Source of the DNA: Rhodopseudomonas palustris
Lineage (GTDB): Bacteria > Pseudomonadota > Alphaproteobacteria > Rhizobiales > Xanthobacteraceae
Length of the DNA stretch: 64,000 bases
Reading direction: 5' to 3'
Assembly: GCF_013415845.1 (NCBI RefSeq)
Contig: NZ_CP058907.1
Span: forward strand, 4,154,001-4,218,000
In this document: positions 45,444 to 53,435 of the stretch, piece after piece
Numbering within the stretch: the first letter of the stretch is position 1
Layout of the letters: every line of letters begins with the position of its first letter
Made by a program: the position numbers and the translations under genes
The notes under the pieces: generated by a model
Seen by the model: only the letters and a program-made list of their open reading frames with translations
What the model was told of the DNA's origin: nothing
Database searches by the model: none

Positions 45444-46352
45444 GTGGCGATGCGTTGCGTCTGGGTGGTAGGCGCGTTTAGCCTTTTTGCGATCTTGATC
45501 GCGCGAGCCGGCTGCGCCGCCGCCCAGACGTTCGATCCCGCCCTCGACGAGCCTGAGCTCGAACTTCCGGAGCCGTCCTCGTTTGATCTCGGCACTGTCG
45601 GTCCGCCGGACATCGCGAGTGTCGACGCCAATGACGACGAGGGACTAAGCGGCGACCTGTCGGCGGGACGAAACAACTTCTCTCCTCTGGCCGACTTGGC
45701 AGCCGACCGGTTCAGCGGCGGACAAGGACATGGGTCGCTGCTGTTCGGCGGCTACGATCTGTGGCGCAACGGCGCATCGCTGTACGGCGGCTTCGAATGG
45801 TTCGGCGGCGGCGCGGCCGAGAATGGCCCGGTGGTCCGGCTGATGCTGTCGGAAGCGCTGGAGCGTTACCAGGCGGGGCGTTTCACCTATATCAACGACA
45901 TCTCCCGCGCCTCAGTGCTGGCGGGATGGCGTTTCAAATCCGGCGCGTTCGAGTTGAAGATCCTCGCCGGCCCCGATCTCGAGAACCGCGCTTCGATGCC
46001 CGATTTCCGCGAGCAACGTTGGCGCGGCACCCATGGCGGCGTGCGCATCGCAGTGGAGAGTTGGGCCGAGCCGACGCCGGAGACCATGCTGTCCTCATCG
46101 TTCTACGCCACCACCGTCGCGGGCAGTTACGGCGCCAGGCTGGCCGCCGGCTGGCGAATGTTCGACGCGTTCTGGCTCGGGCCGGAGATGTCCGGCTCCT
46201 CCGATGAGTTCAGCCGGCAGACCCGGATCGGACTCCATCTCACCGGCTTCGAGGTCGCGGCGATGGAATGGTCGGCGGCTGCCGGCTACGTCCGCGACAG
46301 CTACGGCCGCAGCGGCATCTACAGCCGCCTCGGCGCGTCGCTGAGGCGGTAG
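45444..46352 (+). CDS. secreted beta-barrel-like protein, BcsS family (probable)
   Basis: A 302-residue exported protein with a signal peptide (AFSLFAILIARAGCAAAQ) and an acidic, disordered region of about 65 residues. The rest alternates aromatic and Gly residues in short strands (LLFGGYDLWRN, LYGGFEWFGGG, ASVLAGWRFKSG, LAAGWRMFDAFWLGPEM), as in BcsS-type cellulose biosynthesis proteins, which are predicted outer-membrane barrels. No other cellulose gene is nearby, so the family call is tentative. Translation may start at GTG or at ATG two codons later. AATACG and CGTATT form an inverted repeat just upstream. Confidence 0.65.
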   Translation: MAMRCVWVVGAFSLFAILIARAGCAAAQTFDPALDEPELELPEPSSFDLGTVGPPDIASVDANDDEGLSGDLSAGRNNFSPLADLAADRFSGGQGHGSLLFGGYDLWRNGASLYGGFEWFGGGAAENGPVVRLMLSEALERYQAGRFTYINDISRASVLAGWRFKSGAFELKILAGPDLENRASMPDFREQRWRGTHGGVRIAVESWAEPTPETMLSSSFYATTVAGSYGARLAAGWRMFDAFWLGPEMSGSSDEFSRQTRIGLHLTGFEVAAMEWSAAAGYVRDSYGRSGIYSRLGASLRR

Positions 46353-46384
46353 CAGACCCCATACGATCGCGAACGCTGAGCCGA

Positions 46385-47557
46385 TCAATCGAGCGTGCGG
46401 CGGAATCGGGTGACGGCGATCGTCATCGCGATCAACATCAACGTCAGCAGCGCGACGGCGTCGTATTGCAGATTCTCCAGCGTCGAGCCCTTCAGCATGA
46501 TCGCGCGGACGATGCGCAGGTAATGCGTCAGTGGCAGACACTCGCCGATGTACTGCGCCCAGATCGGCATCCCGGCGAACGGAAACATGAAGCCGGACAG
46601 CAGGATCGACGGCAGGAAGAACATCATCGACGCCTGCATCGCCTGCAGTTGGTTCTGCACCAGCGTCGAGAAGGTGTAGCCGATCGCGAGGTTCGTGGTG
46701 ATGAACAGCGTCGACAACAGCGCCAGCATCGCCAGGCTACCGCGCAGCGGCACGCCGAACAGCAGCACACCGATGCCGAGGATCAGCGACGCCTGAATGA
46801 AGCCGACACCGACATACGGCAGGATCTTGCCGAGCATCACCTCGACCGGGGTGATCGGCATCGACAGCAGGTTCTCCATGGTGCCGCGCTCGATCTCGCG
46901 GGTCACCGACAGCGCAGTGAAGATCAGCATGGTCATGGTCAGGATGGTGCCGACCAGACCAGGCACGATGTTGAGCCGTGACGAGGCGGCCGGATTGTAG
47001 CGGGCGTGGGCGCGGATCTCGAACGGCGGATTGGCGGGGTCGCCGCCGACGCGGTCGTGCATCAGCGCGGTCTGCACGATCTGTCCGAGTGCCGATAGCG
47101 CCGAGCCGGCCGCAACCGGATCGGTGGCATCAGCTGCGACCAGGATCGCCGGCTTCTCGCCCCGCCGCACCGCGCGTTCAAAGCCACGCGGGATTTCGAC
47201 CCCGAACAGCACACGCCCCGACAGCAATAGATCGTCGAACTCGGCGACGCTATGTACTTCACGGGTGAACTTGAAGTACGCGGTGTTCTCCAGGGCTTTC
47301 AGGATGGAGCGGCCGAGGTCGGAATCCTCCTGCAGCAGCACCGCGGTCGGCAGATGCCGCGGCGTGGTGTTGATGGCGTAGCCGAACAGCAGAAGTTGCA
47401 TCACCGGGATCACGATGATCATCGCGAAGGTCAGCCGGTCGCGCTTGAGCTGGATCAGCTCCTTGACCAGCATCGCGTAGGTGCGGCGCAGGAAGCCGAA
47501 CCGCGGCTCCTTGATCGGCGCGCCAGGCTTCGGCGCATCGGCACCAACTGCGGTCAT
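46385..47557 (-). CDS. ABC-2 type transporter permease
   Basis: A 390-residue ABC-2 permease of the YhhJ/DrrB-like drug exporter group. One membrane helix at residues 38-55 (TFAMIIVIPVMQLLLFGYAI) precedes a periplasmic domain of about 140 residues, then five helices (GLVGTILTMTMLIFTALSV, EVMLGKILPYVGVGFIQASL, FFLPSILLSGFMFPFAGMP). Its start overlaps the ATPase stop by four bases. It works with the ATPase and HlyD protein from the same operon, probably exporting a hydrophobic toxic compound. Confidence 0.92.
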   Translation of the reverse strand: MTAVGADAPKPGAPIKEPRFGFLRRTYAMLVKELIQLKRDRLTFAMIIVIPVMQLLLFGYAINTTPRHLPTAVLLQEDSDLGRSILKALENTAYFKFTREVHSVAEFDDLLLSGRVLFGVEIPRGFERAVRRGEKPAILVAADATDPVAAGSALSALGQIVQTALMHDRVGGDPANPPFEIRAHARYNPAASSRLNIVPGLVGTILTMTMLIFTALSVTREIERGTMENLLSMPITPVEVMLGKILPYVGVGFIQASLILGIGVLLFGVPLRGSLAMLALLSTLFITTNLAIGYTFSTLVQNQLQAMQASMMFFLPSILLSGFMFPFAGMPIWAQYIGECLPLTHYLRIVRAIMLKGSTLENLQYDAVALLTLMLIAMTIAVTRFRRTLD

Positions 47558-48507
47558 TGGAAGTTGTCCTTCGACCGGCTCATCAGCTCGATGAACACAT
47601 CCTCGAGCGACGGCGCGCCGTGCTGCCAGGTCTGCCGCGGATCGTTGCGATACGGCGCCAGCGTCTGATCGAGCGCGGCCTGGTCACGCCCGGAGACGTG
47701 CAGGCTGGTGCCGAACGGTGCCACCATGTCGACGCCCGGCTTGCCGGCGAGTTCGTGTGCCAGCGGGCCGAGGCCTTCGCCGGTGGCGACCCACGTGGTG
47801 AGTTTCGAGCCCGCGATCACCTGATCGACGGTGCCGTGCGCCAGCAGATGGCCGTAGGCTATATAAGCGATTTCGTGACAGCGCTCGGCCTCGTCCATGT
47901 AGTGGGTCGAGACCAGCACGGTGAGACCTTCAGCGGCGAGCGCGTGAATCTCGTTCCAGAAGTCTCGGCGCGCTTTCGGGTCGACGCCGGCGGTCGGTTC
48001 GTCGAGCAGCAGCAACTGCGGGTTCGGCAGCGTGCAGGCACCGAGCGCGAGCCGCTGCTTCCAGCCGCCGGAGAGTTCGCCGGCAAGCTGCTCCTCGCGG
48101 CCTGACAGGCCGAGCCGCTTGATCATCTCGCGCGCCGCGCCGCGCGCATCGGGCACGCCGTACAGCCGCGCGACGAATTCGAGATTCTCGCGCACCGACA
48201 GGTCCTGATACAGGCTGAAGCGCTGCGTCATGTAGCCGACTCGACGCTTGATCTTGGCGGCATCGGTACGGATATCGAAACCGAGACAGCTGCCCTCGCC
48301 GCGGTCCGGCGTCAGCAGACCGCACAGCATCCGGATCGTCGTGGTCTTGCCGGAGCCGTTGGGGCCGAGAAAGCCGTAGATCGAACCGCGCTTCACCTGC
48401 ATCGACAGGTCGTACACCACCTCGCGGCCGTTGAACGACTTGGTGAGGCCGCGAACATCGATCGCGATGTCGCGCGCATCCGCCGCGAGGGTCGGCGCGG
48501 CGGTCAT
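47554..48507 (-). CDS. ABC transporter ATP-binding protein
   Basis: A 317-residue ATPase with one nucleotide-binding domain: Walker A FLGPNGSGKTTTIRML, signature LSGGWKQRLALG and Walker B LLLLDEPTAGVDPKARRDF, then the H-loop in VSTHYMDEAERC. The last 90 residues form the regulatory extension usual in ABC-2 drug exporters. The start overlaps the HlyD-type gene stop by four bases (ATGA), and its stop overlaps the permease start the same way, so the three are made in fixed ratio. Confidence 0.94.
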   Translation of the reverse strand: MTAAPTLAADARDIAIDVRGLTKSFNGREVVYDLSMQVKRGSIYGFLGPNGSGKTTTIRMLCGLLTPDRGEGSCLGFDIRTDAAKIKRRVGYMTQRFSLYQDLSVRENLEFVARLYGVPDARGAAREMIKRLGLSGREEQLAGELSGGWKQRLALGACTLPNPQLLLLDEPTAGVDPKARRDFWNEIHALAAEGLTVLVSTHYMDEAERCHEIAYIAYGHLLAHGTVDQVIAGSKLTTWVATGEGLGPLAHELAGKPGVDMVAPFGTSLHVSGRDQAALDQTLAPYRNDPRQTWQHGAPSLEDVFIELMSRSKDNFQ

Positions 48508-49307
48508 GGCTTGCTGGCCGCCACCGGCGAAGGCGCCGCGGCCGCCGGCGGCAAATACACGCTGACCGGCTGGCCGACCCGCAGGCTCACGGGTTTGTTG
48601 GGCCGCGCCTGGATCAGATAGACGAGCTTGTTGCGCTCATCGAGGCTGTAGATGACCGGCGGCGTGTACTCCGCCGTGGTCGAAATGAAATAGATCTCGG
48701 CCGACAGATCCGCCGCGCAGTTATCGCATGTCACCCGCACCTTCTCGCCGATCGCCAGCTTCGGCAGCTCCGGCTCCGGCACATAGAACCGGATCTTCAT
48801 GTTGCCCGGCGGCAGGATCGACAGCACCGGCTTCTGCGCCGCCACCATCTCGCCTTCGCGGAAATAGATCTGCTGCACCGTGCCGGTCACCGGCGCGCGG
48901 ATTTCGCGGCGTGCCAGCCGCGTCTTCGAGGTCTCCACACGCGCTTCCGCGACGCGCAGGGTCGAGATCGCGGCATCGAGATTGGCCTGAGTGCCGGAAC
49001 CGGTCTTCGACAGCGATTGGGCGCGGTCGAAGGTCTGCTTGGCGTTGGCGAGCGTCGCAAGATTCTGATTGAGATCGGCCTGCTGCAGGTCGTCGTCGAG
49101 CGTGTAGATCAGCTCGCCGGTCTTCGCCTCGTCGCCTTCGCGCACCTTGAGCTTAGTGATGCGGCCGGATTCGTCCGGGCTGACGAAAATCAGATCGGCC
49201 TCGACCCAGCCCTGATAACCGGGATCGTTGCCCTTGCCGCAGCTTGCGAGCGCCAGCGCGAGTAGCGCCGCGGCGCAGCCGCGCAGAATGAGCGAGGGTC
49301 GCGTCAT
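48504..49307 (-). CDS. HlyD family lipoprotein adaptor
   Basis: A 267-residue membrane fusion protein with a lipoprotein signal ending LALASCGKG, so Cys is lipidated. It has a lipoyl half (VSPDESGRITKLKVREGDE), a coiled-coil hairpin with TLRVAEARVETSK, the second lipoyl half (IRAPVTGTVQQIYFREGEM) and a beta-barrel part. YhiI-type adaptors of this size serve ABC-2 exporters. The ATG overlaps the TetR stop in an ATGA, which fixes the start. It is the second gene of the tetR-hlyD-ABC-permease operon. Confidence 0.92.
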   Translation of the reverse strand: MTRPSLILRGCAAALLALALASCGKGNDPGYQGWVEADLIFVSPDESGRITKLKVREGDEAKTGELIYTLDDDLQQADLNQNLATLANAKQTFDRAQSLSKTGSGTQANLDAAISTLRVAEARVETSKTRLARREIRAPVTGTVQQIYFREGEMVAAQKPVLSILPPGNMKIRFYVPEPELPKLAIGEKVRVTCDNCAADLSAEIYFISTTAEYTPPVIYSLDERNKLVYLIQARPNKPVSLRVGQPVSVYLPPAAAAPSPVAASKP

Positions 49308-50020
49308 GACGCCGTCCTTTCGCCGAAGATCAGATCGAGATGCGCGCGCAGCATCGCCTGGACGTCGAGCGGCGCGAACCGGCCGAACAGGCCCTGCCAA
49401 ATCACCGAGAGCACCACCGGCGCGACCGCGAGCTGCGGAAACTGCGTCAGCGCCGCAGAACTGATTTCGCCGCGGGCGACGCCGAGCTCCAGGATGCGGC
49501 GGATGCCGGCGACGCCGGGCTCGACCACGTTGCGGTAGTGGAATTCCGCCAGCGACGGAAACCGCGTGCCCTCCGCCATCACCAGCCGCAAAATCTCGCC
49601 GCGCCGGGTCTGCGCGACGTCGTTCACGAAGGCGTCGGCGAAGGCTTCGAGCATCTGCCGCGCCGAGACGCCGGGCGACGGCTGCGCCGTCAGCCGCTGC
49701 ATCGTCGGCACCAGCGCGGTGCGCACCAGCTCCTGAAACATCGCCTCTTTGTCGGTGAAGTGCAGATAGATCGTGCCCTTGGCAACGCCGGCACGCTTGG
49801 CGACGTCATCGATCCGGGTCGCCGCGAAGCCGCGCGCGGTGAACTCGTCGAGCGCCGCCTCGATGATCGCGGCGCGCCGTTCCGCCGCCTTGGCGGCGCG
49901 GGTCGAGATCGCCTCGTTTTCCGAGGCTGGCTTGGCCGCTGACGCAGAGCCGCGGGCCGCGGCGGCCCGCTTCGCAGCGACGGGAGCAGAAACCGAAGGA
50001 GCAGTTGAGGCGCGCTTCAT
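49304..50020 (-). CDS. TetR family regulator of the ABC exporter
   Basis: A 238-residue regulator. After an Ala-rich N-terminal stretch of about 35 residues comes the TetR helix-turn-helix (GFAATRIDDVAKRAGVAKG, then YLHFTDKEAMFQELV). The C-terminal domain is of the TetR_C type common in efflux control. It is the first gene of the exporter operon and its start lies six nt from a perfect 26-base palindrome, so it is expected to repress itself and the three genes after it. A GTG two codons earlier is equally possible as start, and no separate ribosome binding site is visible. Confidence 0.9.
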   Translation of the reverse strand: MKRASTAPSVSAPVAAKRAAAARGSASAAKPASENEAISTRAAKAAERRAAIIEAALDEFTARGFAATRIDDVAKRAGVAKGTIYLHFTDKEAMFQELVRTALVPTMQRLTAQPSPGVSARQMLEAFADAFVNDVAQTRRGEILRLVMAEGTRFPSLAEFHYRNVVEPGVAGIRRILELGVARGEISSAALTQFPQLAVAPVVLSVIWQGLFGRFAPLDVQAMLRAHLDLIFGERTAS

Positions 50021-50026
50021 TTTCAC

Positions 50027-50052
50027 ATTATGACTGACCGGTCAGTCATAAT
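50027..50052. promoter_or_regulatory. candidate TetR operator, perfect 26-base palindrome
   Basis: Half-site ATTATGACTGACC is followed directly by its exact reverse complement. The central TGACTGACCGGTCAGTCA resembles many known TetR-type operators with the AcrR/UidR-like TGACYG half. It ends against the regulator start codon, so bound protein would block the promoter and possibly translation initiation. Confidence 0.85.
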
Positions 50053-50090
50053 CAAGATCTGCGCGCTCCGCCCTTTGGCGGGTGGGCCGT

Positions 50091-51230
50091 TCAGGCGCTG
50101 ACGCGATTCCGGCCGGCGCGTTTGGCGCGATACAGGGATTGGTCGGCGCGCTGAATCGCATCCGCCAGCGTTTCGGCCGGTACAGGGGGCGCGATGCCGA
50201 CGCTGATCGTCACGACACGCCCCTGGCCAAGACCGGGATGCGGGATCTGCAGGTCGCTGACTGCATGACACAGCCGCTCCGCCGTCTCGCGCAACTCGGC
50301 CTCATCGAGCCCGGGCAGCACCACGGCGAATTCCTCGCCGCCATAGCGCACCACCACGTCGCAGGAGCGCAGGTTGCGGCGAACGGCAGTGACGATCTGC
50401 TGCAGGCAGCTATCACCGGCGGCGTGACCGCCGTGATCGTTGAACAGCTTGAAGTGGTCGACGTCGATCATCAGCACGCTTTGCCCGAGCGACGGCACGA
50501 GCGAGGCTGTCTCCTGCTCGATCAGCTCGTCCAGATAGCGGCGGTTGAACACGCCGGTCAGCGGGTCCGTCGTCGAGAGCCTTCCGAGTGCGGCGTTGGC
50601 CTGGCGGAGTTCCTGCTTCAGCAGTGCGTCGCGGCGGCGGATCTGTTGCAGTTCGGCGATCTGCGCGTCCTTGCGCTGCCGGGCGCGCAACGCGATCACA
50701 CAGGTGACGAGGCACAGCCCGACCAGATCGATATTGGACCAGGCCGGCGGCCACCGCAGACCGGAGACGACGATCAGAGTGTAGAGCGCCGCCGCCGCGA
50801 TGGTCATGATCCTGGTCGCACGCCACGGCAGTGCCGACACCAGCGTGCCGGCGAAAATCACGAACAGCGCCGCCATCATGTAGCGCCCGGCGAACGGCTC
50901 CGGCGCGAACTGCCCGATCGCCGTCACCGACAGCGCGAAGGCCACGACCGCGGTGGCCTGAGCAGCCGTCTGTAACGGCCGATCAGCAGGCCGACGATTG
51001 AGCGCGAGCGCAAGCAGCACCAGCGGCGTCACCACCAGCAGACGGAGGCCGAGGGCCAGCGCCAGATGCTGCGGGTCTAATGCGAAAACGTCGATCGTGA
51101 GGGCGGCGATGTTGACGAGCAGTGTCCCGATCAGGAAACGCCGCCGCGCACCGGCGCCACGCATCGGATGCTCGGAGTCCTGCGCATCGGAGGCTCGGCG
51201 GTCGTTGTCGGCGGGGAACTGATCGGTCAC
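50091..51230 (-). CDS. membrane-bound diguanylate cyclase (GGDEF)
   Basis: A 379-residue protein with about six membrane helices in residues 28-195 (for example FLIGTLLVNIAALTIDVFAL), a short coiled coil (LLKQELRQANAALGRL), and a GGDEF domain from about 215. The active site is RYGGEEFAVVLPG, with the product-inhibition site RSCD five residues before it, so it is likely an active cyclase making c-di-GMP under feedback control. LSTTDPLTGVFNRRYLDE is the standard start of the domain. No phosphodiesterase is linked. The membrane part is a sensor of unknown input. Confidence 0.93.
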   Translation of the reverse strand: MTDQFPADNDRRASDAQDSEHPMRGAGARRRFLIGTLLVNIAALTIDVFALDPQHLALALGLRLLVVTPLVLLALALNRRPADRPLQTAAQATAVVAFALSVTAIGQFAPEPFAGRYMMAALFVIFAGTLVSALPWRATRIMTIAAAALYTLIVVSGLRWPPAWSNIDLVGLCLVTCVIALRARQRKDAQIAELQQIRRRDALLKQELRQANAALGRLSTTDPLTGVFNRRYLDELIEQETASLVPSLGQSVLMIDVDHFKLFNDHGGHAAGDSCLQQIVTAVRRNLRSCDVVVRYGGEEFAVVLPGLDEAELRETAERLCHAVSDLQIPHPGLGQGRVVTISVGIAPPVPAETLADAIQRADQSLYRAKRAGRNRVSA

Positions 51231-51435
51231 GCTCTGGTCCGTAGAATCGGCGATATCGCCGCTCCCGTTATTGGGCTCTCGCCCGCTTATGTCGCGTTGA
51301 TGCAGGACATCCGCCCACGGTTTCGAGCTGCAATGCCTAATGACAGACTAAGCCTCTCCCGACGAGGCTAACGATCGGGAACAGCCGACAGCATCCGGGA
51401 TTGTCCTGACAGAAACCTTTTCAGGGAGAGAACAG

Positions 51436-51612
51436 ATGTCGACGGAATGGCTTTGGGGTATCGGAATTATCGTACTCGGCATCGCGATCGCCTACGCCGT
51501 GATGCGCAACCGGACGCGCAGCGCCGCCGAGAAGCAGATGACCGAGACGGCAGCGAAGCAAAACTACCGTACCGAAGATCTCCGCGAACGGCCACGGCCG
51601 ATGCCGGAGTAG
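51436..51612 (+). CDS. small single-span membrane protein (58 residues)
   Basis: The frame begins ATGTCGACGGAATGG after GGGAGAGAACAG, a good ribosome binding site, and ends TAG. The product MSTEWLWGIGIIVLGIAIAY is one membrane helix with an N-terminal outside or cytosolic tip, followed by a basic, charged tail (RNRTRSAAEKQMTETAAKQ) ending PRPMPE. The pattern (start signal, hydrophobic then charged part, host-like codon use) supports a real gene. I do not know its family or partner. Confidence 0.75.
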   Translation: MSTEWLWGIGIIVLGIAIAYAVMRNRTRSAAEKQMTETAAKQNYRTEDLRERPRPMPE

Positions 51613-51617
51613 TGTGC

Positions 51618-52029
51618 TCAGGCATGGAATTTGAGACCGTCGAGGATCTTGTCGACCACCTTGCGATCGGCCCGGACAGCCAAGCCGACCAACGGCAGAT
51701 CGGCCCGCGCGACCGCCTTCACCGCTTCGCGGTTGGCTGCGTCGTGCGTGGTCTTGAACATCGCTTCGGTGTAGATCGCCGGCTTGACGTTGCGGGCGAG
51801 CGCCCGCTCCAGCGCGCGCGATAATCCGGGTCCATCGGCACCGTAAACCAGGATCGGCTGACCGATCAGCGGATGATACGGCGTGCCGCTGCCGTCCTGA
51901 TACGGTTCGCCGATGCACTCCGGGAACGCCGCGGCGATGCCGGAGGTAAGAAACGCCGCAACGTTCAGCTTCTGCCAGGCTTCGAGATCGGTGCGGGATC
52001 ACGAGCGCGATCTTGGTATCGAACTGCAT
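51618..52029 (-). pseudogene. DUF2000 family gene with a one-base frameshift
   Basis: The minus-strand frame starts MQFDTKIALVI and then leaves the family pattern. If one G is removed from the GGG run at 51995-51997, the frame becomes MQFDTKIALVI-RTDLEAWQKLNVAAFLTSG and continues to the TGA through PYHPLIGQPILVYGADGPG, AIYTEAMFKTTHDAANREA and DLPLVGLAVRADRKVVDKI. This repaired 136-residue protein matches DUF2000 (putative small-molecule or peptidyl-tRNA-hydrolase-like fold) over its whole length. The span of 412 bases (3 x 137 + 1) confirms a +1 change. A sequencing error in a short homopolymer is the chief alternative. Confidence 0.85.
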
Positions 52030-52090
52030 ACACTGCTGATACCGCGACGTCCCTGCCCTGTCAGTTCACGATCGTCTCAGGACAGCCCGC

Positions 52091-52474
52091 TCAGCCCTTG
52101 GCGTCGCACGCCCAGGCGCGGATCACGCATTCCTTGCCGCCGTATTCGTAGCAGCGCCGGGTCGCGGCGTTGAGCGAAGAGGAAATCCTCGATTCGACCG
52201 CATAGCCGTGAGCGCCGCAGGGGTTGCTCATGTCGACGGCCAGCGCCGCACAGGCCCGGCGCATCGTCAGCATGGTGCACTCGCCCTTGCAGCGCTGCCG
52301 CGCCGCGGCGATCGCGGCCGCCTCCGCCGGATAGTCAAAGGCTTGGCCGTAAGCGCCGCATTTGCCGACCGCCAACGCACCAGCAGCATTGGCTGGCGCA
52401 ATGAGATGCAAACACGCGATCCAAACAACCGCCATCAGCGCGGCTTTCCGCCACGCGGCAATCAATAATCGCAA
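52091..52474 (-). CDS. DUF4189 domain exported protein
   Basis: A 127-residue protein with a signal peptide (KAALMAVVWIACLHLIAPANAAG) and a mature part rich in Cys (about eight), typical of DUF4189 proteins: GALAVGKCGAYGQAFDYP, RQRCKGECTMLT, NPCGAHGYAVESR and NAATRRCYEYGGKECVI. Disulfide bonds are likely in the periplasm. The start is TTG: a strong GGGGGAGGGG lies five to eight nt upstream, whereas no ATG has one. Function is unknown. Confidence 0.8.
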   Translation of the reverse strand: MRLLIAAWRKAALMAVVWIACLHLIAPANAAGALAVGKCGAYGQAFDYPAEAAAIAAARQRCKGECTMLTMRRACAALAVDMSNPCGAHGYAVESRISSSLNAATRRCYEYGGKECVIRAWACDAKG

Positions 52475-52583
52475 CGTCCCCTCCCCCGAGGTTCAACCCG
52501 GGTTCCAAATTATCTGGACGGCCGTTTCAACTTGGTGAACGAAGCGCAAATCGTCCGCGGTGGGTTTGACCGAGGCGCGCGCC

Positions 52584-53336
52584 TCAGCGGGGCGGACTTC
52601 GCCGCGTCAGAAAACGATCGAGCCGCGGCTGTAGTTCGCCGGTCGCAAAGCTGAGGTGAAACAGCCGCCGCTCCAGCGCCAGCCCATCCGCGAGCCCGAC
52701 CGAGGCCGCACGATCGACGGCCTGCTTGGAGAATCGCACCGCCTGCGCCGGATGCGCTGCGATCAGCATGGCCGCCTCGCAGGCGGCTTGGTAAGCTTCG
52801 CCGTCTTCAACCACGCGGCTGATCAGCCCGATCCGCTCGGCCTCGCTCGCGGAGATCAGACGGCCGGTCAGGATCAGATCCATCGCGCAGGCCCGGCCCA
52901 CCGCTCGTGCCAGCCGCTGCGTGCCACCACCGCCCGATAGCGTACCGAGCGCGATCTCCGGGTGACCGAACCTCGCGCCGCTGCCGGCGATGACCAGGTC
53001 GCACATCTCGATCAACTCGCAGCCGCCACCGATCGCGTAACCTTCGACCGCCGCGATCAGCGGCTTGGCGCAGGTGGCCAGCCGGTCGCAGCAGCCGGAA
53101 AACTCCTCGGCCAGCACCGTGGCGAGATCGATGCCGCGCATCTCAGCGATGTCGGCGCCGGCGCAGAACACCTCGCGGCCGGAGAGCACGATCGCGGCGA
53201 TCGCGGCATCACGTTCCAGCTCATCGAGCGCGGCGGCCAGCGCCCTGATCATTTCTCGCGACATCGCGTTGCGGGCCTCCGGCCGGTTCAGCGTGACGAT
53301 GCCGACGGCTCCCTGACGATCGACTTCCACCACCAT
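52584..53336 (-). CDS. enoyl-CoA hydratase/isomerase family protein
   Basis: A 250-residue crotonase-fold enzyme. It has the CoA-binding/oxyanion segment SGREVFCAGADIAEM, the second oxyanion region AVEGYAIGGGCELIEMCDL, and catalytic Glu in FGHPEIALGTLSGGGGTQ; the second Glu of the hydratase pair lies in the A1 segment. The substrate is probably an acyl-CoA from fatty or aromatic acid degradation. GGGAGAAG precedes the ATG by eight nt. A LysR regulator is divergently placed 99 bases away and probably controls it. Confidence 0.87.
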   Translation of the reverse strand: MVVEVDRQGAVGIVTLNRPEARNAMSREMIRALAAALDELERDAAIAAIVLSGREVFCAGADIAEMRGIDLATVLAEEFSGCCDRLATCAKPLIAAVEGYAIGGGCELIEMCDLVIAGSGARFGHPEIALGTLSGGGGTQRLARAVGRACAMDLILTGRLISASEAERIGLISRVVEDGEAYQAACEAAMLIAAHPAQAVRFSKQAVDRAASVGLADGLALERRLFHLSFATGELQPRLDRFLTRRSPPR

Positions 53337-53400
53337 GCTGGCTTCTCCCTTGCTGCCGCGGCGCCGGCGCAGATCTAGCCGCCCAGGCCAGATCTGGTAA

Positions 53401-53425
53401 AATCGATCGTTTTTGAAGATCGATT
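53401..53425. promoter_or_regulatory. candidate LysR-type operator
   Basis: AATCGATC and GATCGATT form an 8-base inverted repeat around a nine-base centre, giving ATC-N9-GAT, the NodD-like form of the T-N11-A rule for LysR regulators. It lies between the divergent hydratase and LysR genes, ten bases before the LysR start. Confidence 0.65.
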
Positions 53426-53435
53426 GGATTTTCCG

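Noticed and set aside
49304..50028. An ATG at 50028 as start of the TetR gene
   Set aside because: It is out of frame with the regulator; the in-frame candidates are GTG at 50026 and ATG at 50020.
50068..50081. CCGCC/GGCGG hairpin as terminator of the diguanylate cyclase gene
   Set aside because: The stem is short and no T run follows on the minus strand, so it was not listed.
51421..52029. A 202-residue minus-strand protein starting MQFDTKIALVI
   Set aside because: After the first eleven residues the frame loses any family match; a one-base correction gives a full DUF2000 protein, so the long frame is an artefact of the frameshift.
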